64,000 nt of DNA from the NCBI RefSeq assembly GCF_019443325.1, contig NZ_CP080383.1, positions 2,108,001-2,172,000 on the forward strand, in the 5' to 3' direction. This DNA is from Cryobacterium sp. PAMC25264 (GTDB taxonomy: Bacteria; Actinomycetota; Actinomycetes; Actinomycetales; Microbacteriaceae). The number at the start of each line of letters is the position of its first letter. Positions within the stretch are counted from its first letter, which is position 1. The position numbers and the translations under genes are program-made. The notes beneath the pieces are model-generated. The model was given only the letters and a program-made list of their open reading frames with translations. It did no database searches and had not been told where the DNA came from. Shown here one piece after another: positions 8,277 through 16,975 of the stretch.

Positions 8277-9005
8277 ATGGAGCAGTCGGAACGCCCAGCG
8301 GCGATCGAGGTGCGCAGCCTGCGCACCCGACGGGGCTCGCAGCAGGTCCTGCGGGGCCTGGACGTCACCGTCCCGGCCGGCCTCGTGGTGGGTTTGATAG
8401 GTCCGAGCGGGTCGGGCAAGACCACTCTGATGCGGGCCATCGTGGGGGTGCAGATCGTGGAATCCGGCACCGTGACCGTACTCGGCCGACCGGCCGGCAC
8501 CGCGACCCTGCGCCGCCTGGTGGGCTACGTGACCCAGGACGCGAGCGTCTACGACGACCTCACGGTGCGGCAGAACCTGGACTACTTCCGGGCCGTGCTG
8601 GGCGCGAGCCGCGGTGACGTGGCGCGGGTCATCGAAGCGACGGACCTGGGCGCGAATTCCGGCCGGTTGGCCGGGTCGCTCTCCGGCGGACAGCGCAGCC
8701 GGGTGTCCCTCGCGGTGGCGCTGCTCGGCTCGCCCGAACTCCTGGTGCTCGACGAGCCCACGGTGGGCCTGGACCCGGTGCTCCGCCGCGACCTGTGGGA
8801 GCTCTTCCACGGGCTCGCCGCCGCGGGGACGAGCCTGTTGGTCTCCAGCCATGTGATGGACGAGGCCGCCCGATGCGACCGGCTGCTGCTGATGCGGGAT
8901 GGCGCACTCCTGGCCGACGACACCCCGGCCGGGCTGCTCACCGCCACGGCGACCACCGACATCGAGGCGGCCTTCCTGACCCTGATCATGCGCGGGGAAC
9001 GGTGA
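8277..9005 (+). CDS. ABC-2 type exporter ATP-binding protein
   Basis: A 242-residue ATPase of the drug/lipid exporter type. It has Walker A GPSGSGKTT, Q-loop VGYVTQDASVYDDLTV, signature LSGGQRSRVSLAVAL, Walker B LLVLDEPTVGLDP and switch histidine VSSHVMDEA. It ends in TGA that overlaps the ATG of the permease gene (TGATG at 9003-9007), so the two form an exporter. The gene begins with ATG at 8277 and is divergent from lemA, with about 185 bases between. Substrate cannot be inferred; close relatives are annotated for daunorubicin-like drugs without proof. Confidence 0.92.
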   Translation: MEQSERPAAIEVRSLRTRRGSQQVLRGLDVTVPAGLVVGLIGPSGSGKTTLMRAIVGVQIVESGTVTVLGRPAGTATLRRLVGYVTQDASVYDDLTVRQNLDYFRAVLGASRGDVARVIEATDLGANSGRLAGSLSGGQRSRVSLAVALLGSPELLVLDEPTVGLDPVLRRDLWELFHGLAAAGTSLLVSSHVMDEAARCDRLLLMRDGALLADDTPAGLLTATATTDIEAAFLTLIMRGER

Positions 9006-9739
9006 TGACGCCGTCCCGCACCCTCGCGACCGCCGGTCGGGTGCTCACCCAGATCCGGCACGATCCGCGCACGATCGTGCTCCTACTGGTGGTGCCGAGC
9101 CTGTTGATCGGCCTGGTGGCCTGGATCTTTTCGGACACCCCGGTGTTCGAGTCCGTCGGGCCGGCCATGATCGCGCTGTTCCCGTTCATCGTGATGTTCC
9201 TGGTCACCAGCATCACCACCCTGAGGGAGCGGCGCACCGGCACGCTGGAGCGGCTGCTGTCGATGCCGCTCGGCCGCGGCGACTTCATCGTGGGGTACGC
9301 GCTGGCCTTCGGACTACTCGCGGTGCTGCAGTCGAGCATCGCGGGCCTCTACGCCGTGCTGGTCTGCGGGCTGACCATCTCCGGGCCGATCTGGTTGCTG
9401 CTGCTCGTCGCCGTGGCGGATGCCGTGCTGGGCACCACCCTGGGCCTGCTGGCCAGCGCGTTCGCGCGCACCGAGTTCCAGGTGGTGCAGTTCATGCCGG
9501 TGCTGGTATTCCCGCAGATCCTGCTCGGCGGGATCTTCCTGCCACGCGACCAGCTGCCGGATGTGCTGCAGTCGATCGGCGACGCCCTGCCGCTCTCGCA
9601 CGCCATCGACGCGCTCGAGGCCGTGGCCTCCGGCAGCCAGGACACCGGCTATGTGCTCGGCGAACTGCTCGTGATCCTGGGCTGGATCGTCGGCGCGGTG
9701 GTGCTGGGCTCGGTCACCCTGCGCCGCCGCACCCCCTAG
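9005..9739 (+). CDS. ABC-2 type exporter permease
   Basis: A 244-residue membrane subunit of the ABC-2 family with six hydrophobic segments. The family region FPFIVMFLVTSITTLRERRTGTLERLLSMPL is visible in pieces, and FPQILLGGIFLPRDQLPDVLQ lies before the last helices. The start ATG at 9005 overlaps the ATPase stop, so it is translationally coupled to its partner. A longer open frame upstream lies inside the ATPase gene and is rejected. It is followed at 9747 by a 61-base palindrome that may end transcription. Confidence 0.92.
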   Translation: MTPSRTLATAGRVLTQIRHDPRTIVLLLVVPSLLIGLVAWIFSDTPVFESVGPAMIALFPFIVMFLVTSITTLRERRTGTLERLLSMPLGRGDFIVGYALAFGLLAVLQSSIAGLYAVLVCGLTISGPIWLLLLVAVADAVLGTTLGLLASAFARTEFQVVQFMPVLVFPQILLGGIFLPRDQLPDVLQSIGDALPLSHAIDALEAVASGSQDTGYVLGELLVILGWIVGAVVLGSVTLRRRTP

Positions 9740-9746
9740 TCCAGTC

Positions 9747-9807
9747 CGCGAACTGTGAGTTAAGCACGCCCCCGGGCACTTTTTGGGGGCTTAAGTCACA
9801 GCTCGCG
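9747..9807. repeat. 61-base palindromic repeat, family B, copy 1 (possible bidirectional terminator)
   Basis: Outer arms CGCGAACTGTGAGTTAAGC and CTTAAGTCACAGCTCGCG enclose an inner hairpin CCCCCGGGCACTTTTTGGGGG. It fills the gap between two convergent genes, so it is placed to stop transcription from both sides. A second copy of exactly the same length, with the same outer arms but a different inner hairpin, lies at 56975-57035. Both are preceded by CAGTC. Confidence 0.8.
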
Positions 9808-9810
9808 TCA

Positions 9811-11247
9811 CTAGCGGGAGCTCAGGACGTGCTGCAGCCAGGTGTAGGACAGCTTGGGGGTGCGGGGGCGGGCTGGATCGGTGACGTCCACGTACACCAG
9901 GCCGAAGCGCTGGGTGTAGCCCGCCTCCCACTCGAAGCCGTCCAGCAGCGACCGCACCAGGTAGCCGCGCAGGTCGACGCCTTCGGCCGGCCCGCCAGGC
10001 GCCACGGCCTCAACGGCCGCGAGCAGGTGCTCGGCCAGATAGTCGATGCGGGCCAGGTCGGTGACCTCGCCGCGCACGTCGGCACGGTCGGGGAATCCGG
10101 CCCCCGCGGTGACATAGACGGGCGGCAGGGCTTCGTTGTAGCGGTCGCGCAGTTCGGTCAGGGCCACCGCGAGGTATTCCGGCGCTATGGGCACGCCGAA
10201 ACCGGTGGCCGGATGCTCGCGGAAGACCTCGGTGTGGAATGGGAGCCGGTTCAGGGCGGGGCCGGTCCCGTCCTCTCCGACCGGCCCGCGAGCTCCGGCA
10301 GCGATGCGGGTGGGCTGGGAGTAGCTCAGGCCGTAGAAGTCCAACGGCTGATGGATGGTGCGGAGGTCGTCGGGTTCGATTTCGTGCAGCATCCGCAGTT
10401 CGGTCTCGAACTCGCCGGCCGGGTCGGGGTAACGGCCGAGCAGCACGGGGTCGGCGACGAGCCGGTTCTGCAGCAGGTCGTAGAGCGTCGCGGCCGTGCG
10501 GTCGGCCTCCCGGTCGGTGGCGCTCTGCACGGGGGTGTGCGCGTTGGTGATGCCGATGCGGCCGCGCACGTCGGCGGCGCGCAGGCCCTGCACGGCGAGG
10601 CCGTGGCCGAGCAGCTGGTGGTGGGCGGCCGGCAGCGCGTCGAAGAGCAGGGTCTGCCCCGGCGCGTGCACGCCGATCGCGTACCCGTTGAACATCACGG
10701 TCGCCGGTTCGGTGAGGGTGACCCAGGCGTCGATCCGATCGCCGAACAGCTCGCCCATCTGGTAGGCGTAGTCGCCGAACCGCCAGGCGGTGTCCCGGTT
10801 CAACCACCCGCCGGCCAGGGCCAGGGGGATGTCCCAGTGCGACAGTGCGGCCATCGGGCTGATGCCGGTGCCGAGCAGCTCGTCCAGCAGGCGGTCGTAG
10901 AAGGCCACCCCGGCGCGGTGGAGCGCACCGCGTCCGTCGGGCTGCAGGCGCGGCCAGGCGAAGGAGAACCTGTAGAGGTCGGCGCCGAGTTCGCTGAGCA
11001 GCGTGACGTCGTCGCTGAGCTTGCCGATGTGGTCGGCCGACACCGACGCGTTCTGGCCGTCGAGGATGCGCCCGCCCTGCCTGGTGAAGGCGTCCCAGCT
11101 GGACTCGCCCCGGCCGCCGTCGCGGGCGCCGCCCTCGATCTGGAAGGCGGAGGACGACGCGCCGATCTGGAATCCGGTGGGCAGCCGGTCTCCCAGCTCC
11201 CCCGCCCGGTGCTGCCAGGCGCGGGACGCCGGGGTGTTACTGCTCAT
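9811..11247 (-). CDS. GH1-like protein, probably catalytically inactive
   Basis: A 478-residue protein with a full-length glycoside hydrolase family 1 barrel. Family landmarks are present: AFQIEGG (Gln36), SHWDI (His137), TLTEP with the acid/base Glu180, and GFEWEAGYTQRFGLVYVDV. The nucleophile motif, normally (V/I)TENG, reads VTAGAG, so Glu is replaced by Ala381. Other sugar-binding positions also differ: NEP is TEP, NYY is SYS (308-310), and the Trp of VWSLLDNFEW is Arg432. Hydrolysis by the normal retaining mechanism is therefore unlikely. The start ATG overlaps the stop of the upstream FAD oxidase gene (ATGA). The protein may bind a sugar, act as a scaffold, or catalyse something else. 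Confidence 0.9.
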   Translation of the reverse strand: MSSNTPASRAWQHRAGELGDRLPTGFQIGASSSAFQIEGGARDGGRGESSWDAFTRQGGRILDGQNASVSADHIGKLSDDVTLLSELGADLYRFSFAWPRLQPDGRGALHRAGVAFYDRLLDELLGTGISPMAALSHWDIPLALAGGWLNRDTAWRFGDYAYQMGELFGDRIDAWVTLTEPATVMFNGYAIGVHAPGQTLLFDALPAAHHQLLGHGLAVQGLRAADVRGRIGITNAHTPVQSATDREADRTAATLYDLLQNRLVADPVLLGRYPDPAGEFETELRMLHEIEPDDLRTIHQPLDFYGLSYSQPTRIAAGARGPVGEDGTGPALNRLPFHTEVFREHPATGFGVPIAPEYLAVALTELRDRYNEALPPVYVTAGAGFPDRADVRGEVTDLARIDYLAEHLLAAVEAVAPGGPAEGVDLRGYLVRSLLDGFEWEAGYTQRFGLVYVDVTDPARPRTPKLSYTWLQHVLSSR

Positions 11248-12554
11248 CGGCCGAGGACTCTTTCCAGGTAGCGGTTACTGAATCGACGCTCCGGATCGAG
11301 CCGGTCCCGCACAGCGAGGAAGTCGTCGAAGCGGGGGTAGACCGCGCGGAGGGCATCCGCGTCGAGGTCGTGCATCTTCCCCCAGTGTGGGCGTCCGCCG
11401 TGCGCCTGCATAATCGCCTCGACATCCGCGAAGTATTTCCCGGGGTTCTCCCGGAAGTAGCGGTGCACCGCGATGTAACCGGTGGCCCGGTCGTGAGCGG
11501 TGGAGAGCCAGATGTCGTCGGCCGCGGCGGTGCGCACCTCGAGGGGGAAGGAGATGCGCCAGCCGCGCTTCTGGATGAGGGCACGCACCTCGCGCAGCAC
11601 CTCGGACACCTGCTCCAACGGCACGGCGTATTCCATCTCGTGGAAGCGCACCGACCGGTGTGTGATGAACACCCGGTGGGAGAGATCGGTGAAGTCCCGG
11701 TGTCCCGTGAGCCGGTCCGCGAGCCGGTTGACCCTGGGCACCAGGGGTGGCACGATCACGCCGGCCGCACAGGTGGCGCGGTACACGCCGTTGGCGATCA
11801 GTTCGTCGTCGATCCAGCGGCTCACCCGGCCGAGCGGCGCCCGGCCCGCGGAGAGCGGCTGCCGGGTGTTGGTCTTGGTGAGCACCGTCTCGGTGTGCGG
11901 GAACCAGTAGAACTCGAAATGATCGGCCGCGCCGCTGCGTTCGGCGAAGGCATCCAGCACAGCCTCGAAGGGTTCGGGGGTTTCGACGGCGTGCAGCAGG
12001 AAGGCCGGCACGCACTGCACGGTGAGGTCGACGAGGATACCGAGGGCGCCCAGGCCCAACCGCACCGCCGGGAGCAACTCGGGGTTCTCGGTTTCGCTGA
12101 CGTGCACCAGTGCGCCGTCGCCGACGACGAGGGTCACCGCCACGATCTGGGCGGCCAGGCCGCGGAACCGGGAGCCGGTGCCGTGGGTGCCGGTGGAGGT
12201 GGCCCCGGCGAGGGTCTGCCGGTCGACGTCGCCCATGTTCTCCAGCGCGAGTCCGTACGGTTTCAGCAGCGCGGGTAGCTCGTGCAGGTGGGTTCCGGCG
12301 GCCAGCGTCACCCGGCCGGCGGCCTCATCGACGTGCAGCACGCCGGAGAAGGCCAGGTCGAGTTGCACTCCGGGTGCCACGGCGATGCCGGAGAAGCTGT
12401 GCCCGGCGCCCACCGCCTTGATCCGGGTGCCGGACCGGGCGGCGGCGAGCACGGCGCGTTGCACGGCACCGGTGCTGGTGGGCCGCTCCACCCGGGCCGG
12501 AACCACGGCCTGGCTGCGCGACCAGTTGCGCCACGTGGCGCCGGTGGCGGTCAC
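11244..12554 (-). CDS. FAD-dependent D-arabinono-1,4-lactone oxidase family protein
   Basis: A 436-residue flavoprotein of the vanillyl-alcohol oxidase superfamily. The N-terminal FAD-binding domain includes AVGAGHSFSGIAV, whose His52 is the residue that binds FAD covalently in sugar-lactone oxidases, and GDVDRQTLAGATSTGTHGTG. The C-terminal ALO domain carries HWGKMHDLD and ends with YPRFDDFLAVRDRLDPERRF. Relatives oxidise aldonolactones or alditols with oxygen. It overlaps the gene before it by 4 nt and the GH1-like gene after it by 4 nt, so all three proteins are probably made together. The substrate is not known. Confidence 0.9.
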   Translation of the reverse strand: MTATGATWRNWSRSQAVVPARVERPTSTGAVQRAVLAAARSGTRIKAVGAGHSFSGIAVAPGVQLDLAFSGVLHVDEAAGRVTLAAGTHLHELPALLKPYGLALENMGDVDRQTLAGATSTGTHGTGSRFRGLAAQIVAVTLVVGDGALVHVSETENPELLPAVRLGLGALGILVDLTVQCVPAFLLHAVETPEPFEAVLDAFAERSGAADHFEFYWFPHTETVLTKTNTRQPLSAGRAPLGRVSRWIDDELIANGVYRATCAAGVIVPPLVPRVNRLADRLTGHRDFTDLSHRVFITHRSVRFHEMEYAVPLEQVSEVLREVRALIQKRGWRISFPLEVRTAAADDIWLSTAHDRATGYIAVHRYFRENPGKYFADVEAIMQAHGGRPHWGKMHDLDADALRAVYPRFDDFLAVRDRLDPERRFSNRYLERVLGR

Positions 12555-13795
12555 AGGAAGGCCTTGCCTTCGCCGCGGTAGGTGGGCAACATGTCGATCA
12601 CCATACCGTTGTCGACGAGCGCGAACTCGTTGATGTGCTCGCTGAGTTCGCCGGATTTGGTGTGCCGCAGCCAGACCCGGTCGCCCACCCGCAGCCGACC
12701 GGCGGCCGAGCCGGTGACGGGCGATTGCACCTCCCCGGCCATCTCGCGCGGCACCAGGCTCAGTCCCTCCGGCCAGACCAGTCGGGGCGTGCGGTCCGCA
12801 CCGGGCGGGCCTGACGCGATCCAGCCGCCGCCGAGCAGGGTGGCGGATTCCGCGGTGGGCTTCCGCACGACGGAGAGCGCGAACGCGGCCGCCGGCGCCG
12901 GCCGGAAGCCGGAGTAGTTGTCGAACAGGTGGCCGCCGAAGAACCCGCTGCCGGCGGCGATGTCGGTCACCGAACTGTCGGCGTGGGTGCTCTCGAGCGA
13001 CCCGGTGCCGCCGCCGTTGACGAACTCCAGGTCCGCCACCTGGCGCACGGCCGCGACGGCGGCGGCGCGGCGGTCGGTGATGTCCAGGATCGACCGGTTG
13101 CGCACCCAGCCGTTCAGGCGGCCCCGCACCGGGTGACCCTCCGGCCGGTCGCCGAGCCCGGCGATCTGCGCCTCATAGGCCATCAGGCCCACCAGGTCGA
13201 AGCCGGGCCGGGACACGATAGCGACCGCCAACGCCCTGGCGTCCTCCGGGGTGTGCACGGGCGACCGCCACACGCCCAGGTGGCCGAGCACCGGTGCGTT
13301 CCAGGAGGCGTCCAGCTCGAGGCAGACGCGGATGCGTTCGCGCTCTGCCGGCGGAAGCACGGAGTCGATCACGTCGAGGTGGTCGATCGAATCGACCATC
13401 AGGGTCACCCGTCCGGCCAGGTCGGCCGACCGGCCGAGCCGCCGGATGGCGGTGAGGTCGGCGCTCGGGTAGCCGACCACGATGTCGTCGAGGGTCTCCG
13501 CCAGCCACAGGGCCTCGGCGAGGGTGTACGCCAGCACGCCGCGGTAGCCGGGCAGCGCGAGCACGGCCTCGAGCACGCCGCGCACCCGCAACGACTTGCT
13601 GGCCACCCGGATCGGCGAGCCGGCTGCGCGGCCCAGCATGTCGTGGGTGTTGTGGCGGAGCGCCCCGAGGTGCAGGGCCCCGACCGGGGTGTCGAGGCCC
13701 CGGGTGGCCTCGGTGAGGCCCGGCCAATAGCTCGCCGGGGTGAGCCACGGCGCGGCGACCGGGGCGTTCGGGTCACGGGACAGGTCCAGGCTCAT
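12551..13795 (-). CDS. amino acid deaminase/aldolase (PLP, alanine racemase-like fold)
   Basis: A 414-residue PLP enzyme with an N-terminal alanine-racemase-type barrel and a C-terminal beta domain, resembling D-threonine aldolase and D-serine dehydratase (DSD1-like). The probable PLP lysine is Lys67 in RVASKSLRV. Near the C-terminus, RVGDRVWLRHTKSGELSEHINEF matches the metal-binding H/C-type region of the family only partly. It is the second gene of the tetR-led operon, 40 bases after tetR and overlapping the oxidase gene by 4 nt. Reaction and substrate are inferred at family level only. Confidence 0.82.
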   Translation of the reverse strand: MSLDLSRDPNAPVAAPWLTPASYWPGLTEATRGLDTPVGALHLGALRHNTHDMLGRAAGSPIRVASKSLRVRGVLEAVLALPGYRGVLAYTLAEALWLAETLDDIVVGYPSADLTAIRRLGRSADLAGRVTLMVDSIDHLDVIDSVLPPAERERIRVCLELDASWNAPVLGHLGVWRSPVHTPEDARALAVAIVSRPGFDLVGLMAYEAQIAGLGDRPEGHPVRGRLNGWVRNRSILDITDRRAAAVAAVRQVADLEFVNGGGTGSLESTHADSSVTDIAAGSGFFGGHLFDNYSGFRPAPAAAFALSVVRKPTAESATLLGGGWIASGPPGADRTPRLVWPEGLSLVPREMAGEVQSPVTGSAAGRLRVGDRVWLRHTKSGELSEHINEFALVDNGMVIDMLPTYRGEGKAFL

Positions 13796-13835
13796 CGGCG
13801 TACCGCTTTCGTTCTGGTCGGGGCGCTCAGGCGGG

Positions 13836-14471
13836 TCATTGTGGGGATACTCCCGCCGGTCGGCCCAGCCCGGCGAGGGTGTCGGCGGCCAGGTCGATCA
13901 ACGCGCTCGTGGCGCGTTCATCGCGGTCGACCAGCCAGGCGATCGTGAGGCCGTCGGTGAGCGATACGAGCAGGCGGGCGAGGTCGGGAAGCGGGTGCAC
14001 CCAGTGCGTTCCGCTGCGCGCGGCGGCCGAGTCCAACGCTTCGGCGGCCAGGGCGTGGTAACGCTCATACTGCAGGCGGGCCAGGGGCTGCATCGACGGG
14101 GAGCGCAGGGCCCACTGGGTGAGCTCCAGCATCGCCTTCTCCCGGAGCGGGTCGGCCGCCAGGTGGTCGACGTAGCGCTGCAGGCCCTCGCGGAGGATCC
14201 GGCGGAGGGGTGCGGGCTCTGCCTGCCCCGCCGGGTCCGTCGGATCGGCGAGGACGGCGGCGCCCTCCTGGGCGACGACCCGGCGGATGAGTTCGGCCAT
14301 CAACTCGTCGCGACTCGCAAAGGCATAGTGGAAACTCGCCAGCGACATACCGGCCTCCGCCACGATGGCGCGTGTGGTGGCCTGGGCCACGCCGCGCTCG
14401 GCGACGACCCGCAGGGCGGCATCCACCAGGATGCTGCGCCGTTCGACAGCGGGAATCCGCGTCATCGTCAT
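13836..14471 (-). CDS. TetR/AcrR family transcriptional regulator
   Basis: A 211-residue regulator. The N-terminal helix-turn-helix is at about residues 10-55 (ILVDAALRVVAERGVAQATT, then AGMSLASFHYAFASRDELMAELIRRVV). The C-terminal ligand-binding domain is helical and not recognisable by ligand. ATG at 14471 has GAGGTGG upstream; a second ATG two codons later is possible. It is the first gene of the operon with the deaminase/aldolase, oxidase and GH1-like genes, so it probably controls its own operon in response to that pathway's substrate. The promoter and operator should lie in 14472-14650. Confidence 0.9.
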   Translation of the reverse strand: MTMTRIPAVERRSILVDAALRVVAERGVAQATTRAIVAEAGMSLASFHYAFASRDELMAELIRRVVAQEGAAVLADPTDPAGQAEPAPLRRILREGLQRYVDHLAADPLREKAMLELTQWALRSPSMQPLARLQYERYHALAAEALDSAAARSGTHWVHPLPDLARLLVSLTDGLTIAWLVDRDERATSALIDLAADTLAGLGRPAGVSPQ

Positions 14472-14654
14472 CTGACCACCTCACTGGAGCTGTCGGGAAC
14501 GTCGTCGTCCGCGGGCAGACTGCACTGGGGCAGATGACCCAGTCGACAGTATGGCGTACCGACCGCCCGGAGGGACAGATCGGCGCGAAAAACCGGCGCG
14601 GGTAACAACGCGGGTAACAAGTGGGCTGCGATCGCCCCGCGTGGGCGCGCCACA

Positions 14655-14683
14655 TTGACAATCGCGGCGCGGCCCCCTGAAAT
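14655..14683 (+). promoter_or_regulatory. candidate sigma-70 type promoter for the Ig-like membrane protein
   Basis: A perfect -35 TTGACA at 14655-14660 is followed after 17 bases by TGAAAT at 14678-14683, four of six matches to the -10 consensus. Transcription would start about 10 bases before the ATG at 14699, with GAGGGGG close to the start codon. Prediction by eye only. Confidence 0.45.
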
Positions 14684-14698
14684 AGTCTGAGGGGGTCC

Positions 14699-16948
14699 AT
14701 GATCACGTCACGCCGTTCCAGCGCGCACGGGTCGCTCGATCGATCCCGGCGGCGTGTCCGGTGCGCCCCGATGCTCTTCGTCGCGGTCCTGCTGGCTGCC
14801 CTCGTGGTGGTCCCCCTCGTCGGTGCGGTCTCGCCCGCGGCGGCTGTGACCCGGGCCGAGGTTGTCGAACCCACCGAAACGACCGAACCGACCCCGCAGG
14901 ACAGCACGACCCCCACGCCGTCCCTGGCTCCGTTGGAGTCCGACACCCCGTCTCCCAGTCCAGCGCCCGCCGCACCGACCATCGACAGCCCCGCGCCGGG
15001 TAGCTTCGTGGGCGGCAGCGTCAGCGTCGGCGGCAGCCGCGACCCGGGCCAGAAGATCCAACTGCTCTCGCCCAACGGCGGCGACCCGCTGTGCTTGATC
15101 GAGCCGGACGGCAGCTCCACCTGGCAGTGCGGCGTCCGGCTGCCGAGCGGACCCGATGTGACGTTGCGGGCCGTCGTCGAGGGCGACTCCGGTCTCGCCG
15201 CGACCATCTCGGTGCGGGTGCTGCAGCCGCCGACCGTCACGGGCGGGCCCACCGGAACGTCCTCCTCGAACGGCCTCGTGCGCGGCACCGGCTACCCGGG
15301 AGCCACCGTCACGGCCGTCCTCGCCAGCGGCCAGAGCTGCACCTTCACCGTCGACGGATCCGGCGCCTGGGCCTGCCTGATGCAGGGGCTGGTCAGCGGG
15401 CCCGAACAGATCACGGCGTCGCAGCAGACCGGCTTCAGCGCCCCCGATTCCTCCCCGGCCAGCGATCCGGTCACGCTGCAATTCGACGTCGACGCCCCGG
15501 CTCCGCCCACCGTCGTGGGCCCGGCGGGCGGCTCTACGGTGCCGTCAGGTGCGCCCTACTTCGGCCAGGGCGAGAACGGCGCTACCGTGACGGTCTTCGC
15601 GGGCGCCTACTCCCTCTGCAGCAGCGTCGTCTCCGGCGGTACCTGGTCGTGCACCGAGTCCGGGTCCGGTGTCGCCGACGGCTCCTACGATCTGCGCGCC
15701 GTGCAGCAGGATGCCGCGGGCAATGTCAGCGCCGGAATCGCCCCGATCCGGGTCAGTTACGGCACGGCCCCGGTCACTCCCACTCCCCCGGCCGAGACCG
15801 TGCCCGCCCCGACCACGGCGCCGCAGCCGACGACGGCCCCCACCCCGGCGCCCACGGACTCGCCGACGCCGACGCCGGCCCCGGCGGTGCCGCCGGGCAC
15901 TCCGTCGGCCACCCCGCTTCCGGTTCCCAGCACGCCCGACGACGAGGCGGGCGAGCTCCCACCCACCCTCACCGTGCCCGGCGGCTGGAACGACCCCACC
16001 CAGTTCAGCACCGCGGTCATCCCACCCTGGACCGTCGCGAGCTTCCCGTGGTTGCAGGCTGGGCTCCTCACCCTGGGCGCGCTGCTGCTCCTCGTGGTGC
16101 CGGCGCGCCTGCTGGCCGGCACGGTGTCACGGGCGCGGAACGGACGCCCGCTCTTCCAAACCCACCGGTTCGCCGGGCGCAACCGGGCCAGGGAGGAATT
16201 CGAGGTGGCCCCGACCGTGCGGGTGAACCGGTGGGTCGGTGTGGGTGCCGCCATCGCGGCCGCCGCGGTGTTCGTGCTGCTGTCCGGCCCGGTGGCCGCG
16301 ACCCCGTCGTACCTGCGTCTGCTGCTCGCCGTGGCCCTGGCGCTGGCCGTGGTGAATGCCGCGGCCGCGCTGGTGCCGCAGTGGTGGGGAGCGCGCGCCC
16401 TGCACGTCGATGTGGCCCTGACGATCCTGCCGCGTTACCTCGCCGTGATCGCCGTCACCGCCGTCGCGTCCCGGCTTCTCGACCTGCACCCCGCACTGCT
16501 GTTCGGTCTGCTGGGCAGCGTGGTCGTGCGCTCAGGACCGGTGTTGGCCCAGCGCGGCCAGCTCGCCGCCATGCGAGCCGGAACCCTGCTGGTGCTCGGC
16601 CTGGTGGCCCTGCTCGTGGTGGGCGTGCTGCCGGAACCCGGCGGTTTCATCGGCACCCTGGCGGCCGAGTTCGCCAACACCGTGGTGCTCGTGTCGATCG
16701 GCTCGGCCGTCCTGGTGCTCATCCCGCTGGGCAGCACGAGCGGGCGCAGCATCCTGGCCTGGTCGCCGCCGATCTGGGCGGCCCTGACGGTGCCGGCCTG
16801 GCTGGCCCTGTCCACCTTGCTCTCGCCCTGGCTCTCGCTCTGGCAGGGCGAAGGGCCGACGGTGCTGATCTGGCTCGCGCTGGCGTTCGCTGTGCTGAGC
16901 GTGACCGCGTGGGCCTGGCAGCGGTTCGTGCTGCCGGCGCTGCGCTGA
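14699..16948 (+). CDS. large membrane protein with three Ig-like modules and a polytopic C-terminus
   Basis: A 749-residue protein I do not recognise by name. A signal or anchor helix lies at residues 24-44, then a Pro/Thr-rich stretch (55-95). Three Ig-like modules follow (about 97-177, 180-265, 270-355), each with a Cys pair spaced 11-12 apart (132/144, 214/226, 307/318), which suggests disulfides outside the cell. A second Pro/Thr-rich linker (357-412) leads to a C-terminal half with about ten hydrophobic helices from residue 450 to the end and a basic cytoplasmic loop near 475-505. It could be a cell-surface adhesin or sensor embedded by its C-terminus. Domain limits are estimates. Confidence 0.85.
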   Translation: MITSRRSSAHGSLDRSRRRVRCAPMLFVAVLLAALVVVPLVGAVSPAAAVTRAEVVEPTETTEPTPQDSTTPTPSLAPLESDTPSPSPAPAAPTIDSPAPGSFVGGSVSVGGSRDPGQKIQLLSPNGGDPLCLIEPDGSSTWQCGVRLPSGPDVTLRAVVEGDSGLAATISVRVLQPPTVTGGPTGTSSSNGLVRGTGYPGATVTAVLASGQSCTFTVDGSGAWACLMQGLVSGPEQITASQQTGFSAPDSSPASDPVTLQFDVDAPAPPTVVGPAGGSTVPSGAPYFGQGENGATVTVFAGAYSLCSSVVSGGTWSCTESGSGVADGSYDLRAVQQDAAGNVSAGIAPIRVSYGTAPVTPTPPAETVPAPTTAPQPTTAPTPAPTDSPTPTPAPAVPPGTPSATPLPVPSTPDDEAGELPPTLTVPGGWNDPTQFSTAVIPPWTVASFPWLQAGLLTLGALLLLVVPARLLAGTVSRARNGRPLFQTHRFAGRNRAREEFEVAPTVRVNRWVGVGAAIAAAAVFVLLSGPVAATPSYLRLLLAVALALAVVNAAAALVPQWWGARALHVDVALTILPRYLAVIAVTAVASRLLDLHPALLFGLLGSVVVRSGPVLAQRGQLAAMRAGTLLVLGLVALLVVGVLPEPGGFIGTLAAEFANTVVLVSIGSAVLVLIPLGSTSGRSILAWSPPIWAALTVPAWLALSTLLSPWLSLWQGEGPTVLIWLALAFAVLSVTAWAWQRFVLPALR

Positions 16949-16975
16949 CCTGACGCGACGCCGATACGTCTGATG

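Noticed and set aside
13740..14537. Open frame opposite the TetR gene
   Set aside because: It lies antisense to a canonical TetR regulator, lacks a ribosome site and shows no domain.
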